A stretch of 64,000 nt of DNA from Pictodentalium vernedei (taxonomy: Eukaryota > Mollusca > Scaphopoda > Dentaliida > Dentaliidae): the NCBI GenBank assembly GCA_031216915.1, contig CM062292.1:8185920-8249919 (forward strand). Direction: 5' to 3'. Within the stretch, counting starts at the first letter, position 1. Every line of letters begins with the position of its first letter. Shown piece after piece: positions 36,501-53,342 of this stretch. The position numbers and the translations under genes are program-made. A model generated the notes under the pieces. That model saw nothing but the letters and a program-made list of their open reading frames with translations, was not told where the DNA came from and did not search any database.

Positions 36501-39500
36501 ATCTCTAATACCCATAAGAAACTAATCCCTAACACCTATAAGAAACTAATCCCTAATACCCATAAGAAACTAATCTCTAATACCCATAAGAAACTAATCC
36601 CTAACATGCATAAAAAACTAATCCCTAATACCCATAAGAAACTAAACCCTAACACCTATAAGAAACTAATCCCTAATACCCATACGAAACTAATCTCTAA
36701 TACCTATAAGAAACTAATCCCTAATACCCATAAGAAACTAATCTCTAATACCCATAAGAAACTAATCCCTAACATGCATAAAAAACTAATCCCTAATACC
36801 CATAAGAAACTAAACCCTAACACCTATAAGAAACTAATCCCTAATACCCATAAGAAACTAATCTCTAATACCCATAAGAAACTAATCCCTAACACCTATA
36901 AGAAACTAATCCCTAATACCCATAAGAAACTAATCTCTAATACCCATAAGAAACTAATCCCTAATACCCATAAGAAACTAATCCCTAACACCCATAAGAA
37001 ACTAAACCCTAACACCCATAAGAAACTAATCCCTAACACCCATAAGAAACTAATCCCTAACACCCATTAGAAACTAAACCCTAACACCCATAAGAAACTA
37101 AACCCTAACACCTATAAGAAACTAATCCCTAATACCCATAAGAAACTAATCTCTAATACCCATAAGAAACTAATCCCTAACACCTATAAGAAACTAATCC
37201 CTAATACCCATAAGAAACTAATCTCTAATACCCATAAGAAACTAATCCCTAATACCCATAAGAAACTAATCCCTAATACCCATAAGAAACTAAACCCTAA
37301 CACCCATAAGAAACTCATCCCTAACACTCATAAGAAACTAATCCCTAACACCCATAAGAAACTAATCCCTAATACCCATAAAAAACTAATCCCTAACACC
37401 CATAAGAAACTAATCCCTAACACCCATAAGAAACTAATCCCTAACACCCATAAGAAACTAATCCCTAACACCCATAAGAAACTAATCCCTAACACCCATA
37501 AGAAACTAATCCCTAACACCCATAAGAAACTAATCCCTAACACTCATAAGAAACTAATCCCTAACACCCATAAGAAACTAATCTCTAATACCCATAAGAA
37601 ACTAATCTCTAATACCCATAAGAAACTAATCCCTAACACCCATAAGAAACTAATCCCTAACACCCATAAGAAACTAAACCCTAACACCCATAAGAAACTA
37701 ATCCCTAACACCCATAAGAAACTAATCCCTAACACCCATAAGAAACTAATCCCTAACACCCATAAGAAACTAATCCCCAACACCCATAAGAAACTAAACC
37801 CTAACACCCATAAGAAACTAATCCATAACACCCATAAGAAACTAATCCCTAACACCCATAAGAAACTAATCCCCAACACCCATAAGAAACTAAACCCTAA
37901 CACCCATAAGAAACTAATCCCCAACACCCATAAGAAACTAAACCCTAACACCCATAAGAAACTAATCCCTAACACCCATAACAAACTAATCTCTAATACC
38001 CATAAGAAACTAATTCCTAACACCCATAAGAAACTAATTCCTAACACCCATAAGAAACTAATCCCTAACACCCATAAGAAACTAATCCCTAACACCCATA
38101 AGAAACTAAACCCTAACACCCATAAGAAACTAATCCCTAACACCCATAAGAAACTAAACCCTAACACCCATAAGAAACTAATCCCTAATACCCATAAGAA
38201 ACTAATTCCTAACACCCATAAGAAGCTAATCCCTAACACCTATAAGAAACTAATTCCTAACACCCATAAGAAACTAATCCCTAACACCTATAAGAAACTA
38301 AACCCTAACACCCATAAGAAACTAATCCCTAACATGCATAAAAAACTAAACCCTAACACCCATAAGAAACTAATCCCTAACACCCATAAGAAACTAATCC
38401 CTAACACCCATAAGAAACTAATCCCTAACACCCATAAGAAACTAAACCCTAACACCCATAAGAAACTAATCCCTAACACCCATAAGAAACTAAACCCTAA
38501 CACCCATAAGAAACTAATCCCTAATACCCATAAGAAACTAATTCCTAACACCCATAAGAAACTAATCCCTAACACCTATAAGAAACTAATTCCTAACACC
38601 CATAAGAAACTAATCCCTAACACCTATAAGAAACTAAACCCTAACACCCATAAGAAACTAATCCCTAACATGCATAAAAAACTAATCCCTAATACCCATA
38701 AGAAACTAATCCATAACACCCATAAGAAACTAATCCCTAACACCCATAAGAAACTAATCCCCAACACCCATAAGAAACTAAACCCTAACACCCATAAGAA
38801 ACTAATCCCCAACACCCATAAGAAACTAAACCCTAACACCCATAAGAAACTAATCCCTAACACCCATAAGAAACTAATCTCTAATACCCATAAGAAACTA
38901 ATTCCTAACACCCATAAGAAACTAATTCCTAACACCCATAAGAAACTAATCCCTAACACCCATAAGAAACTAATCCCTAACACCCATAAGAAACTAAACC
39001 CTAACACCCATAAGAAACTAATCCCTAACACCCATAAGAAACTAAACCCTAACACCCATAAGAAACTAATCCCTAATACCCATAAGAAACTAATTCCTAA
39101 CACCCATAAGAAACTAATCCCTAACACCTATAAGAAACTAATTCCTAACACCCATAAGAAACTAATCCCTAACACCCATAAGAAACTAATCCCTAACACC
39201 CATAAGAAACTAATCTCTAATACCCATAAGAAACTAATTCCTAACACCCATAAGAAACTAATCCCTAACACCCATAAGAAACTAATCCCTGACACTCATA
39301 AGAAACTAATCCCTAACACCCATAAGAAACTAATCCCTAACACCCATAAGAAACTAATCCCTAACACCCATAAGAAACTAATCCCTAACACTCATATGAA
39401 ACTAATCCCTAACACCCATAAGAAACTAATCCCTAACACCCATAAGAAACTAATCCCTAACACCCATAAGAAACTAATCTCTAATACCCATAAGAAACTA

Positions 39501-42500
39501 ATCCCTAACATGCATAAAAAACTAATCCCTAACACCTATAAGAAACTAATCCCTAACACCCATAAGAAACTAATCTCTAATACCCATAAGAAACTAATCC
39601 CTAACATGCATAAAAAACTAATCCCTAATACCCATAAGAAACTAATTCCTAACACCCATAAGAAACTAATCCCTAACACCTATAAGAACCTAAACCCTAA
39701 CACCCATAAGAAACTAATTCCTAACACCCATAAGAAACTAATCCCTAACACCTATAAGAAACTAATCTCTAATACCCATAAGAAACTAATCCCTAACTCC
39801 CATAAGAAACTAATCCCTAACACCCATAAGAAACTAATCCCTAACACCCATAAGAAACTAATCCCTAACACTCACAAGAAACTAATCCCTAACACCCATA
39901 AGAAACTAATCTCTAATACCCATAAGAAACTAAACCCTAACACCCATAAGAAACTAATCTCTAATACCCATAAGAAACTAATCCCTAACACCCATAAGAA
40001 ACTAAACCCTAACACCCATAAGAAACTAATCCCTAACACCCATAAGAAACTAATCCCTAACACCCATAAGAAACTAATCCCTAACACCCATAAGAAACTA
40101 ATCCCTAACACCCATAAGAAACTAATCCCTAACACTCATAAGAAACTAATCCCTAACACCCATAAGAAACTAATCTCTAATACCCATAAGAAACTAAACC
40201 CTAACACCCATAAGAAACTAATCTCTAATACCCATAAGAAACTAATCCCTAACACCCATAAGAAACTAAACCCTAACACCCATAAGAAACTAATCCCTAA
40301 CACCCATAAGAAACTAATCCCTAACACCCATAAGAAACTAATCCCTAACACCCATAAGAAACTAATCCCCAACACCCATAAGAAACTAAACCCTAACACC
40401 CATAAGAAACTAATCCCTAACACCCATAAGAAACTAATCTCTAATACCCATAAGAAACTAATTCGTAACACCCATAAGAAACTAATCCCTAACACCCATA
40501 AGAAACTCATCCCTAACACTCATAAGAAACTAATCCCTAACACCCATAAGAAACTAATCTCTAATACCCATAAAAAACTAATCCCTAACACCCATAAGAA
40601 ACTAATCTCTAATACCCATAAGAAACTAATCTCTAATACCCATAAGAAACTAATCCCTAACACCCATAAGAAACTAATCCCTAACACCCATAAGAAACTA
40701 AACCCTAACACCCATAAGAAACTAATCCCTAACACCCATAAGAAACTAATCCCTAACACCCATAAGAAACTAATCCCTAACACCCATAAGAAACTAATCC
40801 CCAACACCCATAAGAAACTAAACCCTAACACCCATAAGAAACTAATCCATAACACCCATAAGAAACTAATCCCTAACACCCATAAGAAACTAATCCCCAA
40901 CACCCATAAGAAACTAAACCCTAACACCCATAAGAAACTAATCCCCAACACCCATAAGAAACTAAACCCTAACACCCATAAGAAACTAATCCCTAACACC
41001 CTTAAGAAACTAATCTCTAATACCCATAAGAAACTAATTCCTAACACCCATAAGAAACTAATTCCTAACACCCATAAGAAACTAATCCCTAACACCCATA
41101 AGAAACTAATCCCTAACACCCATAAGAAACTAAGCCCTAACACCCATAAGAAACTAATCCCTAACACCCATAAGAAACTAAACCCTAACACCCATAAGAA
41201 ACTAATCCCTAATACCCATAAGAAACTAATTCCTAACACCCATAAGAAACTAATCCCTAACACCTATAAGAAACTAATTCATAACACCCATAAGAAACTA
41301 ATCCCTAACACCTATAAGAAACTAAACCCTAACACCCATAAGAAACTAATCCCTAACATGCATAAAAAACTAAACCCTAACACCCATAAGAAACTATTCC
41401 CTAACACCCATAAGAAACTAATCCCTAACACCCATAAGAAACTAATCCCTAACACCCATAAGAAACTAAACCCTAACACCCATAAGAAACTAATCCCTAA
41501 CACCCATAAGAAACTAAACCCTAACACCCATAAGAAACTAATCCCTAATACCCATAAGAAACTAATTCCTAACACCCATAAGAAACTAATCCCTAACACC
41601 TATAAGAAACTAATTCCTAACACCCATAAGAAACTAATCCCTAACACCTATAAGAATCTAAACCCTAACACCCATTAGAAACTAATCCCTAACATGCATA
41701 AAAAACTAATCCCTAATACCCATAAGAAACTAATCCATAACACCCATAAGAAACTAATCCCTAACACCCATAAGAAACTAATCCCCAACACCCATAAGAA
41801 ACTAAACCCTAACACCCATAAGAAACTAATCCCCAACACCCATAAGAAACTAAACCCTAACACCCATAAGAAACTAATCCCTAACACCCATAAGAAACTA
41901 ATCTCTAATACCCATAAGAAACTAATTCCTAACACCCATAAGAAACTAATTCCTAACACCCATAACAAACTAATCCCTAACACCCATAACAAACTAATCC
42001 CTAACACCCATAACAAACTAATCCCTAACACCCATAACAAACTAATCCCTAACACCCATAACAAACTAATCCCTAACACGCATAAGAAACTAAACCCTAA
42101 CACCCATAAGAAACTAATCCCTAACACCCATAAGAAACTAAACCCTAACACCCATAAGAAACTAATCCCTAATACCCATAAGAAACTAATTCCTAACACC
42201 CATAAGAAACTAATCCCTAACACCTATAAGAAACTAATTCCTAACACCCATAAGAAACTAATCCCTAACACCTATAAGAAACTAAACCCTAACACCCATA
42301 AGAAACTAATCCCTAACATGCATAAAAAACTAATCCCTAATACCCATAAGAAACTAATTCCTAACACCCATAAGAAACTAATCCCTAACACCTATAAGAA
42401 ACTAATCCCTAACACCTATAAGAAACTAATCCCTAATACCCATAAGAAACTAATCCCTAATACCCATAAGAAACTAATCCCTAACACCCATAAGAAACTA

Positions 42501-43406
42501 ATCCCTAACACCCATAAGAAACTAATCCCCAACACCCATAAGAAACTAAACCCTAACACCCATAAGAAACTAATCCATAACACCCATAAGAAACTAATCC
42601 CTAACACCCATAAGAAACTAATCCCCAACACCCATAAGAAACTAAACCCTAACACCCATAAGAAACTAATCCCCAACACCCATAAGAAACTAAACCCTAA
42701 CACCCATAAGAAACTAATCCCTAACACCCTTAAGAAACTAATCTCTAATACCCATAAGAAACTAATTCCTAACACCCATAAGAAACTAATTCCTAACACC
42801 CATAAGAAACTAATCCCTAACACCCATAAGAAACTAATCCCTAACACCCATAAGAAACTAAACCCTAACACCCATAAGAAACTAATCCCTAACACCCATA
42901 AGAAACTAAACCCTAACACCCATAAGAAACTAATCCCTAATACCCATAAGAAACTAATTCCTAACACCCATAAGAAACTAATCCCTAACACCTATAAGAA
43001 ACTAATTCATAACACCCATAAGAAACTAATCCCTAACACCTATAAGAAACTAAACCCTAACACCCATAAGAAACTAATCCCTAACATGCATAAAAAACTA
43101 AACCCTAACACCCATAAGAAACTATTCCCTAACACCCATAAGAAACTAATCCCTAACACCCATAAGAAACTAATCCCTAACACCCATAAGAAACTAAACC
43201 CTAACACCCATAAGAAACTAATCCCTAACACCCATAAGAAACTAAACCCTAACACCCATAAGAAACTAATCCCTAATACCCATAAGAAACTAATTCCTAA
43301 CACCCATAAGAAACTAATCCCTAACACCTATAAGAAACTAATTCCTAACACCCATAAGAAACTAATCCCTAACACCTATAAGAATCTAAACCCTAACACC
43401 CATTAG
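33567..43406. repeat. Higher-order copy 2 (9,840 bp)
   Basis: The landmarks are five CATAAC units (about 33,850-33,950), CATACGAAAC (36685), a second CATTAG ending 37070, and CCCTGACACTC near 39288. The ACCCGTAAG section is missing. An extra CATTAG ending 41678 plus a second CATAAC run (five units, about 41,960-42,065) shows a 1,728-bp internal tandem duplication. Variants shared only with copy 4 are CCCTAGTACC (34060), ATTCATAAC (34369) and AAGGAACT (36351). Confidence 0.8.
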
Positions 43407-46400
43407 AAACTAATCCCTAACATGCATAAAAAACTAATCCCTAATACCCATAAGAAACTAATCCATAACACCCATAAGAAACTAATCCCTAACACCCATA
43501 AGAAACTAATCCCCAACACCCATAAGAAACTAAACCCTAACACCCATAAGAAACTAATCCCCAACACCCATAAGAAACTAAACCCTAACACCCATAAGAA
43601 ACTAATCCCTAACACCCATAAGAAACTAATCTCTAATACCCATAAGAAACTAATTCCTAACACCCATAAGAAACTAATTCCTAACACCCATAACAAACTA
43701 ATCCCTAACACCCATAACAAACTAATCCCTAACACCCATAACAAACTAATCCCTAACACGCATAAGAAACTAAACCCTAACACCCATAAGAAACTAATCC
43801 CTAACACCCATAAGAAACTAAACCCTAACACCCATAAGAAACTAATCCCTAATACCCATAAGAAACTAATTCCTAACACCCATAAGAAACTAATCCCTAA
43901 CACCTATAAGAAACTAATTCCTAACACCCATAAGAAACTAATCCCTAACACCTATAAGAAACTAAACCCTAACACCCATAAGAAACTAATCCCTAACATG
44001 CATAAAAAACTAATCCCTAATACCCATAAGAAACTAATTCCTAACACCCATAAGAAACTAATCCCTAACACCTATAAGAAACTAAACCCTAACACCCATA
44101 AGAAACTAATCCCTAACATGCATAAAAAACTAATCCCTAATACCCATAAGAAACTAATTCCTAACACCCATAAGAAACTAATCTCTAATACCCATAAGAA
44201 ACTAATCCCTAACACCCATAAGAAACTAATCTCTAATACCCATAAGAAACTAATCCCTAACACCCATAAGAAACTAATCCCTAACATGCATAAAAAACTA
44301 ATCCCTAACACCCATAAGAAACTAATTCCTAACACCCATAAGAAACTAATCCCTAACACCTATAAGAAACTAATCCCTAACACCTATAAGAAACTAATCC
44401 CTAACACCTATAAGAAACTAAACCCTAACACCCATAAGAAACTAATCCCTAACACCCATAAGAAACTAATTCCTAACATGCATAAAAAACTAATCCCTAA
44501 TACCCATAAGAAACTAATCCCTAACATGCATAAAAAACTAATCCCTAATACCCATAAGAAACTAATCCCTAACACCTATAAGAAACTAAACCCTAACACC
44601 CATAAGAAACTAATCCCTAACATCCATGAGAAACTAATTCCTAACACCCATAAGAAACTAATCCCTAACACCTATAAGAAACTAATCCCTAACACCTATA
44701 AGAAACTGATCCCTAACACCTATAAGAAACTAAACCCTAACACCCATAAGAAACTAATCCCTAACACCCATAAGAAACTAATCCCTAACACCCATAAGAA
44801 ACTAATTCCTAACACCCATAAGAAACTAATCCCTAACACCTATAAGAAACTAATCCCTAACACCCATAAGAAACTAATCCCTAACACCTATAAGAAACTA
44901 ATCCCTAACACCTATAAGAAACTAATCCCTAACACCCATAAGAAACTAATCCCTAACACCCATAAGAAACTAAACCCTAACACCCATAAGAAACTAATCC
45001 CTAACACCCATAAGAAACTAATTCCTAACACCCATAAGAAACTAATCCCTAACACCTATAAGAAACTAATCCCTAACACCTATAAGAAACTAATCCCTAA
45101 CACCTATAAGAAACTAATCCCTAATACCCATAAGAAACTAATCCCTAACACCTATAAGAAACTAATCTCTAATACCCATAAGAAACTAATCCCTAACACC
45201 CATAAGAAACTAATCCCTAACACCTATAAGAAACTAAACCCTAACACCCATAAGAAACTAATCTCTAATACCCATAAGAAACTAATCCCTAATACCCATA
45301 AGAAACTAATCCCTAACACCTATAAGAAACTAATCCCTAACACCTATAAGAAACTAATCTCCAATACCCATAAGAAACTAATCCCTAACACCCATAAGAA
45401 ACTAATCCCTAACACCCATAAGAAACTAATCCCTAACACCCATAAGAAACTAATCTCTAATAACCATAAGAAACTAATTCCTAACACCCATAAGAAACTA
45501 ATCCGTAACATGCATAAAAAACTAATCCCTAATACCCATAAGAAACTAATCCCTAACACCCATAAGAAACTGATCCCTAACACCTATAAGAAACTAAACC
45601 CTAACACCCATAAGAAACTAATCCCTAACACCCATAAGAAACTAATCCCTAATACCCATAAGAAACTAATCCCTAATACCCATAAGAAACTAATTCCTAA
45701 CACCCATAAGAAACTAAACCCTAACACCCATAAGAAACTAATCCCTAACACCCATAAGAAACTAATCCCTAATACCCATAAGAAACTAAACCCTAACACC
45801 CATAAGAAACTAATCCCTATTACCCATAAGAAACTAATCCCTAATACCCATAAGAAACTAAACCCTAACACCCATAAGAAACTAATCCCTAATACCCATA
45901 AGAAACTAATCCCTAACACCCATAAGAGACTAATCCCTAACACCCATAAGAAACTAATCTCTAATACCCTTAAGAAACTAAACCCTAACACCCATAAGAA
46001 ACTAATCCCTAACAACCATAGGAAACTAATCCCTAACACCCATAAGAGACTAATCCCTAACACCCATAAGAAACTAATCTCTAATACCCATAAGAAACTA
46101 ATCCCTAATACCCATAAGAAACTAATCCCTAACACCCATAAGAAACTAATCCCTAATACCCATAAGAAACTAATCCCTAATACCCATAAGAAACTAAACC
46201 CTAACACCCATAAGAAACTAATCCCTAACACCCATAAGAAACTAAACCCTAACACCCATAAGAAACTAATCCCTAACACCCATAAGAAACTAATTCCTAA
46301 CACCCATAAGAAACTAATCCCTAACACCTATAAGAAACTAATCTCTAACACGTATAAGAAATTAATCTCTAATACCCATAAGAAACTAATCCCTAACACC

Positions 46401-49400
46401 TATAAGAAACTAATCCCTAATACCCATAAGAAACTAATCTCTAATACCCATAAGAAACTAATCCCTAACATGCATAAAAAACTAATCCCTAATACCCATA
46501 AGAAACTAAACCCTAACACCTATAAGAAACTAATCCCTAATACCCATACGAAACTAATCTCTAATACCTATAAGAAACTAATCCCTAATACCCATAAGAA
46601 ACTAATCTCTAATACCCATAAGAAACTAATCCCTAACATGCATAAAAAACTAATCCCTAATACCCATAAGAAACTAAACCCTAACACCTATAAGAAACTA
46701 ATCCCTAATACCCATAAGAAACTAATCTCTAATACCCATAAGAAACTAATCCCTAACACCTATAAGAAACTAATCCCTAATACCCATAAGAAATTAATCT
46801 CTAATACCCATAAGAAACTAATCCCTAATACCCATAAGAAACTAATCCCTAATACCCATAAGAAACTAAACCCTAACACCCATAAGAAACTAATCCCTAA
46901 CACCCATAAGAAACTAAACCCTAACACCCATAAGAAACTAATCCCTAACACCCATAAGAAACTAATCCCTAACACCCATAAGAAACTAAACCCTAACACC
47001 CATAAGAAACTAATCCCTAACACCCATAAGAAACTAATTCCTAACACCCATAAGAAACTAATCCCTAACACCTATAAGAAACTAGTCCCTAACACCTATA
47101 AGAAACTAATCTCTAATACCCATAAGAAACTAATCCCTAACACCTATAAGAAACTAATCCCTAATACCCATAAGAAACTAATCTCTAATACCCATAAGAA
47201 ACTAATCCCTAACACCTATAAGAAACTAATCCCTAACACCCATAAGAAACTAAACCCTAACACCCATAAGAAACTAATCCCTAATACCCATAAGAAACTA
47301 ATCCCTAACACCCATAAGAAACTAAACCCTAACACCCATAAGAAACTAAACCCTAACACCTATAAGAAACTAATCCCTAATACCCATAAGAAACTAATCC
47401 CTAACACCTATAAGAAACTAATCCCTAACACCCATAAGAAACTAAACCCTAACACCCATAAGAAACTAATCCCTAACACCCATAAGAAACTAATCCCTAA
47501 CACCCATTAGAAACTAAACCCTAACACCCATAAGAAACTAAACCCTAACACCTATAAGAAACTAATCCCTAATACCCATAAGAAACTAATCTCTAATACC
47601 CATAAGAAACTAATCCCTAACACCTATAAGAAACTAATCCCTAATACCCACAAGAAACTAATCTCTAATACCCATAAGAAACTAATCCCTTATACCCATA
47701 AGAAACTAATCCCTAATACCCATAAGAAACTAAACCCTAACACCCATAAGAAACTCATCGCTAACACTCATAAGAAACTAATCCCTAACACCCATAAGAA
47801 ACTAATCTCTAATACCCATAAAAAACTAATCCCCAACACCCATAAGAAACTACTCCCTAACACCCATAAGAAACTAATCCCTAACACCCATAAGAAACTA
47901 ATCCCTAACACCCATAAGAAACTAATCCCTAACACCCATAAGAAACTAATCCCTAACACCCATAAGAAACTAATCCCTAACACTCATAAGAAACTAATCC
48001 CTAACACCCATAAGAAACTAATCTCTAATACCCATAAGAAACTAATCTCTAATACCCATAAGAAACTAATCCCTAACACCCATAAGAAACTAATCCCTAA
48101 CACCCATAAGAAACTAAACCCTAACACCCATAAGAAACTAATCCCTAACACCCATAAGAAACTAATCCCTAACACCCATAAGAAACTAATCCCTAACACC
48201 CATAAGAAACTAATCCCCAACACCCATAAGAAACTAAACCCTAACACCCATAAGAAACTAATCCATAACACCCATAAGAAACTAATCCCTAACACCCATA
48301 AGAAACTAATCCCCAAAACCCATAAGAAACTAAACCCTAACACCCATAAGAAACTAATCCCCAACACCCATAAGAAACTAAACCCTAACACCCATAAGAA
48401 ACTAATCCCTAACACCCATAAGAAACTAATCTCTAATACCCATAAGAAACTAATTCCTAACACCCATAAGAAACTAATTCCTAACACCCATAAGAAACTA
48501 ATCCCTAACACCCATAAGAAACTAATCCCTAACACCCATAAGAAACTAAACCCTAACACCCATAAGAAACTAATCCCTAACACCCATAAGAAACTAAACC
48601 CTAACACCCATAAGAAACTAATCCCTAATACCCATAAGAAACTAATCCCTAACACCTATAAGAAACTAATCCCTAATACCCATAAGAAACTAATCTCTAA
48701 TACCCATAAGAAACTAATCCCTAACATGCATAAAAAACTAAACCCTAATACCCATAAGAAACTAATCCCTAACACCTATAAGAAACTAATCTCTAATACC
48801 CATAAGAAACTAATCCCTAACACCCATAAGAAACTAATCCCTAACACCCATAAGAAACTAATCCCTAACACTCATAAGAAACTAATCCCTAACACCCATA
48901 AGAAACTAATCTCTAATACCTATAAGAAACTAATCTCTAATACCCATAAGAAACTAATCCCTAACACCTATAAGAAACTAATCCCAAATACCCATAAGAA
49001 ACTAATCTCTATTACCTATAAGAAACTAATCTCTAATACCCATAAGAAACTAATCCCTAACACCTATAAGAAACTAATCCCTAATACCCATAAGAAACTA
49101 ATCCCTAACACCCATAAGAAACTAATCTCTAATACCAATAAGAAACTAATCTCTAATACCCATAAGAAACTAATCCCTAACACCTATAAGAAACTAATTC
49201 CTAACACCCATAAGAAACTAATCCCTAACACCTATAAGAAACTAATCTCTAATACCCATAAGAAACTAATCCCTAACACCTATAAGAAACTAATCCGTAA
49301 TACCCATAAGAAACTAATCTCTAATACCCATAAGAAACTAATCCCTAACATGCATAAAAAACTAATCCCTAACACCCATAAGAAACTAATCCCTAACACC

Positions 49401-52400
49401 TATAAGAAACTAATCTCTAATACCCATAAGAAACTAATCCCTAACACCCATAAGAAACTAATCCCTAACACCCATAAGAAACTAATCCCTAACACTCATA
49501 AGAAACTAAACCCTAACACCCATAAGAAATTAATTCCTAACACCCATAAGAAACTAATCTCTAATACCCATAAGAAACTAATCCCTAACACCCATAAGAA
49601 ACTAATCTCTAATACCCATAAGAAACTAATCCCCAACACCCATAAGAAACTAAACCCTAACACCCATAAGAAACTAATTCCTAACACCCGTAAGAAACTA
49701 ATCTCTAATACCCATAAGAAACTAATTCCTAACACCCATAAGAAACTAATTCCTAACACCCATAAGAAACTAAACCCTAACACCCATAAGAAACTAAACC
49801 CTAACACCCATAAGAAACTAAACCCTAACACCCATAAGAAACTAATCTCTAATACCCATAAGAAACTAATCCCCAACACCCATAAGAAACTAAACCCTAA
49901 CACCCATAAGAAACTAAACCCTAACACCCATAAGAAACTAAACCCTAACACCCATAAGAAACTAAACCCTAACACCCATAAGAAACTAAACCCTAACACC
50001 CATAAGAAACTAATCCCTAACACCCATAAGAAACTAATCCCTAACACTCATAAGAAACTAATCCCTAACACCCATAAAAAACTAATCCCTAACACCTATA
50101 AGAAACTAATCTCTAATACCCATAAGAAACTAATCCCCAACACCCATAAGAAACTAAACCCTAACATCCATAAGAAACTAAACCCTAACACCCATAAGAA
50201 ACTAATCCCTAACACCCATAAGAAACTAATCCCTAACACCCATAAGAAACTAATCTCTAATACCCATAAGAAACTAATCCCTAACATGCATAAAAAACTA
50301 ATCCCTAACACCTATAAGAAACGAATCCCTAACACCCATAAGAAACTAATCTCTAATACCCATAAGAAACTTATCCCTAACATGCATAAAAAACTAATCC
50401 CTAATACCCATAAGAAACTAATTCCTAACACCCATAAGAAACTAATCCCTAACACCTATCGGAACCTAAACCCTAACACCCATAAGAAACTAATTCCTAA
50501 CACCCATAAGAAACTAATCCCTAACACCTATAAGAAACTAATCTCTAATACCCATAAGAAACTAATCCCTAACACCCATAAGAAACTAATCCCTAACACC
50601 CATAAGAAACTAAACCCTAACACCCATAAGAAACTAAACCCTAACACCCATAAGAAACTAATCCCTAACACCCATAAGAAACTAAACCCTAACACCCATA
50701 AGAAACTAAACCCTAACACCCATAAGAAACTAATCTCTAATACCCATAAGAAACTAATCCCTAACACCCATAAGAAACTAATCCCTAACACCCATAAGAA
50801 ACTTAGCCCTAACAGCCATAAGAAACTAATCCCTAACACCCATAAGAAACTAATCTCTAATACCCATAAGAAACTAATTCCTAACACCCATAAGAAACTA
50901 ATCCCTAACACCCATAAGAAACTAATCCCTGACACTCATAAGAAACTAATCCCTAACACCCATAAGAAACTAATCCCTAACACCCATAAGAATCTAATCC
51001 CTAACACCCATAAGAAACTAATCCCTAACACTCATATGAAACTAATCCCTAACACCCATAAGAAACTAATCCCTAACACCCATAAGAAACTAATCCCTAA
51101 CACCCATAAGAAACTAATCTCTAATACCCATAAGAAACTAATCCCTAACATGCATAAAAAACTAATCCCTAACACCTATAAGAAACTAATCCCTAACACC
51201 CATAAGAAACTAATCTCTAATACCCATAAGAAACTAATCCCTAACATGCATAAAAAACTAATCCCTAATACCCATAAGAAACTAATTCCTAACACCCATA
51301 AGAAACTAATCCCTAACACCTATAAGAACCTAAACCCTAACACCCATAAGAAACTAATTCCTAACACCCATAAGAAACTAATCCCTAACACCTATAAGAA
51401 ACTAATCTCTAATACCCATAAGAAACTAATCCCTAACACCCATAAGAAACTAATCCCTAACACCCATAAGAAACTAATCCCTAACACCCATAAGAAACTA
51501 ATCCCTAACACTCACAAGAAACTAATCCCTAACACCCATAAGAAACTAATCTCTAATACCCATAAGAAACTAAACCCTAACACCCATAAGAAACTAATCT
51601 CTAATACCCATAAGAAACTAATCCCTAACACCCATAAGAAACTAAACCCTAACACCCATAAGAAACTAATCCCTAACACCCATAAGAAACTAATCCCTAA
51701 CACCCATAAGAAACTAATCCCTAACACCCATAAGAAACTAATCCCTAACACCCATAAGAAACTAATCCCTAACACCCATAAGAAACTAATCCCTAACACT
51801 CATAAGAAACTAATCCCTAACACCCATAAGAAACTAATCTCTAATACCCATAAGAAACTAAACCCTAACACCCATAAGAAACTAATCTCTAATACCCATA
51901 AGAAACTAATCCCTAACACCCATAAGAAACTAAACCCTAACACCCATAAGAAACTAATCCCTAACACCCATAAGAAACTAATCCCTAACACCCATAAGAA
52001 ACTAATCCCTAACACCCATAAGAAACTAATCCCCAACACCCATAAGAAACTAAACCCTAACACCCATAAGAAACTAATCCCTAACACCCATAAGAAACTA
52101 ATCTCTAATACCCATAAGAAACTAATTCGTAACACCCATAAGAAACTAATCCCTAACACCCATAAGAAACTCATCCCTAACACTCATAAGAAACTAATCC
52201 CTAACACCCATAAGAAACTAATCTCTAATACCCATAAAAAACTAATCCCTAACACCCATAAGAAACTAATCTCTAATACCCATAAGAAACTAATCTCTAA
52301 TACCCATAAGAAACTAATCCCTAACACCCATAAGAAACTAATCCCTAACACCCATAAGAAACTAAACCCTAACACCCATAAGAAACTAATCCCTAACACC

Positions 52401-53342
52401 GATAAGAAACTAATCCCTAACACCCATAAGAAACTAATCCCTAACACCCATAAGAAACTAATCCCCAACACCCATAAGAAACTAAACCCTAACACCCATA
52501 AGAAACTAATCCATAACACCCATAAGAAACTAATCCCTAACACCCATAAGAAACTAATCCCCAACACCCATAAGAAACTAAACCCTAACACCCATAAGAA
52601 ACTAATCCCCAACACCCATAAGAAACTAAACCCTAACACCCATAAGAAACTAATCCCTAACACCCTTAAGAAACTAATCTCTAATACCCATAAGAAACTA
52701 ATTCCTAACACCCATAAGAAACTAATTCCTAACACCCATAAGAAACTAATCCCTAACACCCATAAGAAACTAATCCCTAACACCCATAAGAAACTAAACC
52801 CTAACACCCATAAGAAACTAATCCCTAACACCCATAAGAAACTAAACCCTAACACCCATAAGAAACTAATCCCTAATACCCATAAGAAACTAATTCCTAA
52901 CACCCATAAGAAACTAATCCCTAACACCTATAAGAAACTAATTCCTAACACCCATAAGAAACTAATCCCTAACACCTATAAGAAACTAAACCCTAACACC
53001 CATAAGAAACTAATCCCTAACATGCATAAAAAACTAAACCCTAACACCCATAAGAAACTATTCCCTAACACCCATAAGAAACTAATCCCTAACACCCATA
53101 AGAAACTAATCCCTAACACCCATAAGAAACTAAACCCTAACACCCATAAGAAACTAATCCCTAACACCCATAAGAAACTAAACCCTAACACCCATAAGAA
53201 ACTAATCCCTAATACCCATAAGAAACTAATTCCTAACACCCATAAGAAACTAATCCCTAACACCTATAAGAAACTAATTCCTAACACCCATAAGAAACTA
53301 ATCCCTAACACCTATAAGAAACTAAACCCTAACACCCATTAG
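43407..53342. repeat. Higher-order copy 3 (9,936 bp)
   Basis: The landmarks are three CATAAC units (about 43,690-43,745), CATACGAAAC (46549), a second CATTAG ending 47510, ATG at 48726, ACCCGTAAG at 49690, CCCTGACACTC near 50928, and CATTAG ending 53342. It shares the copy 1 private variants at 47760, 47691, 48317, 50323, 50372 and 50460. Private changes include CATCCATGAG (about 44,628) and AACAACCATAGG (about 46,013-46,022). Confidence 0.8.
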
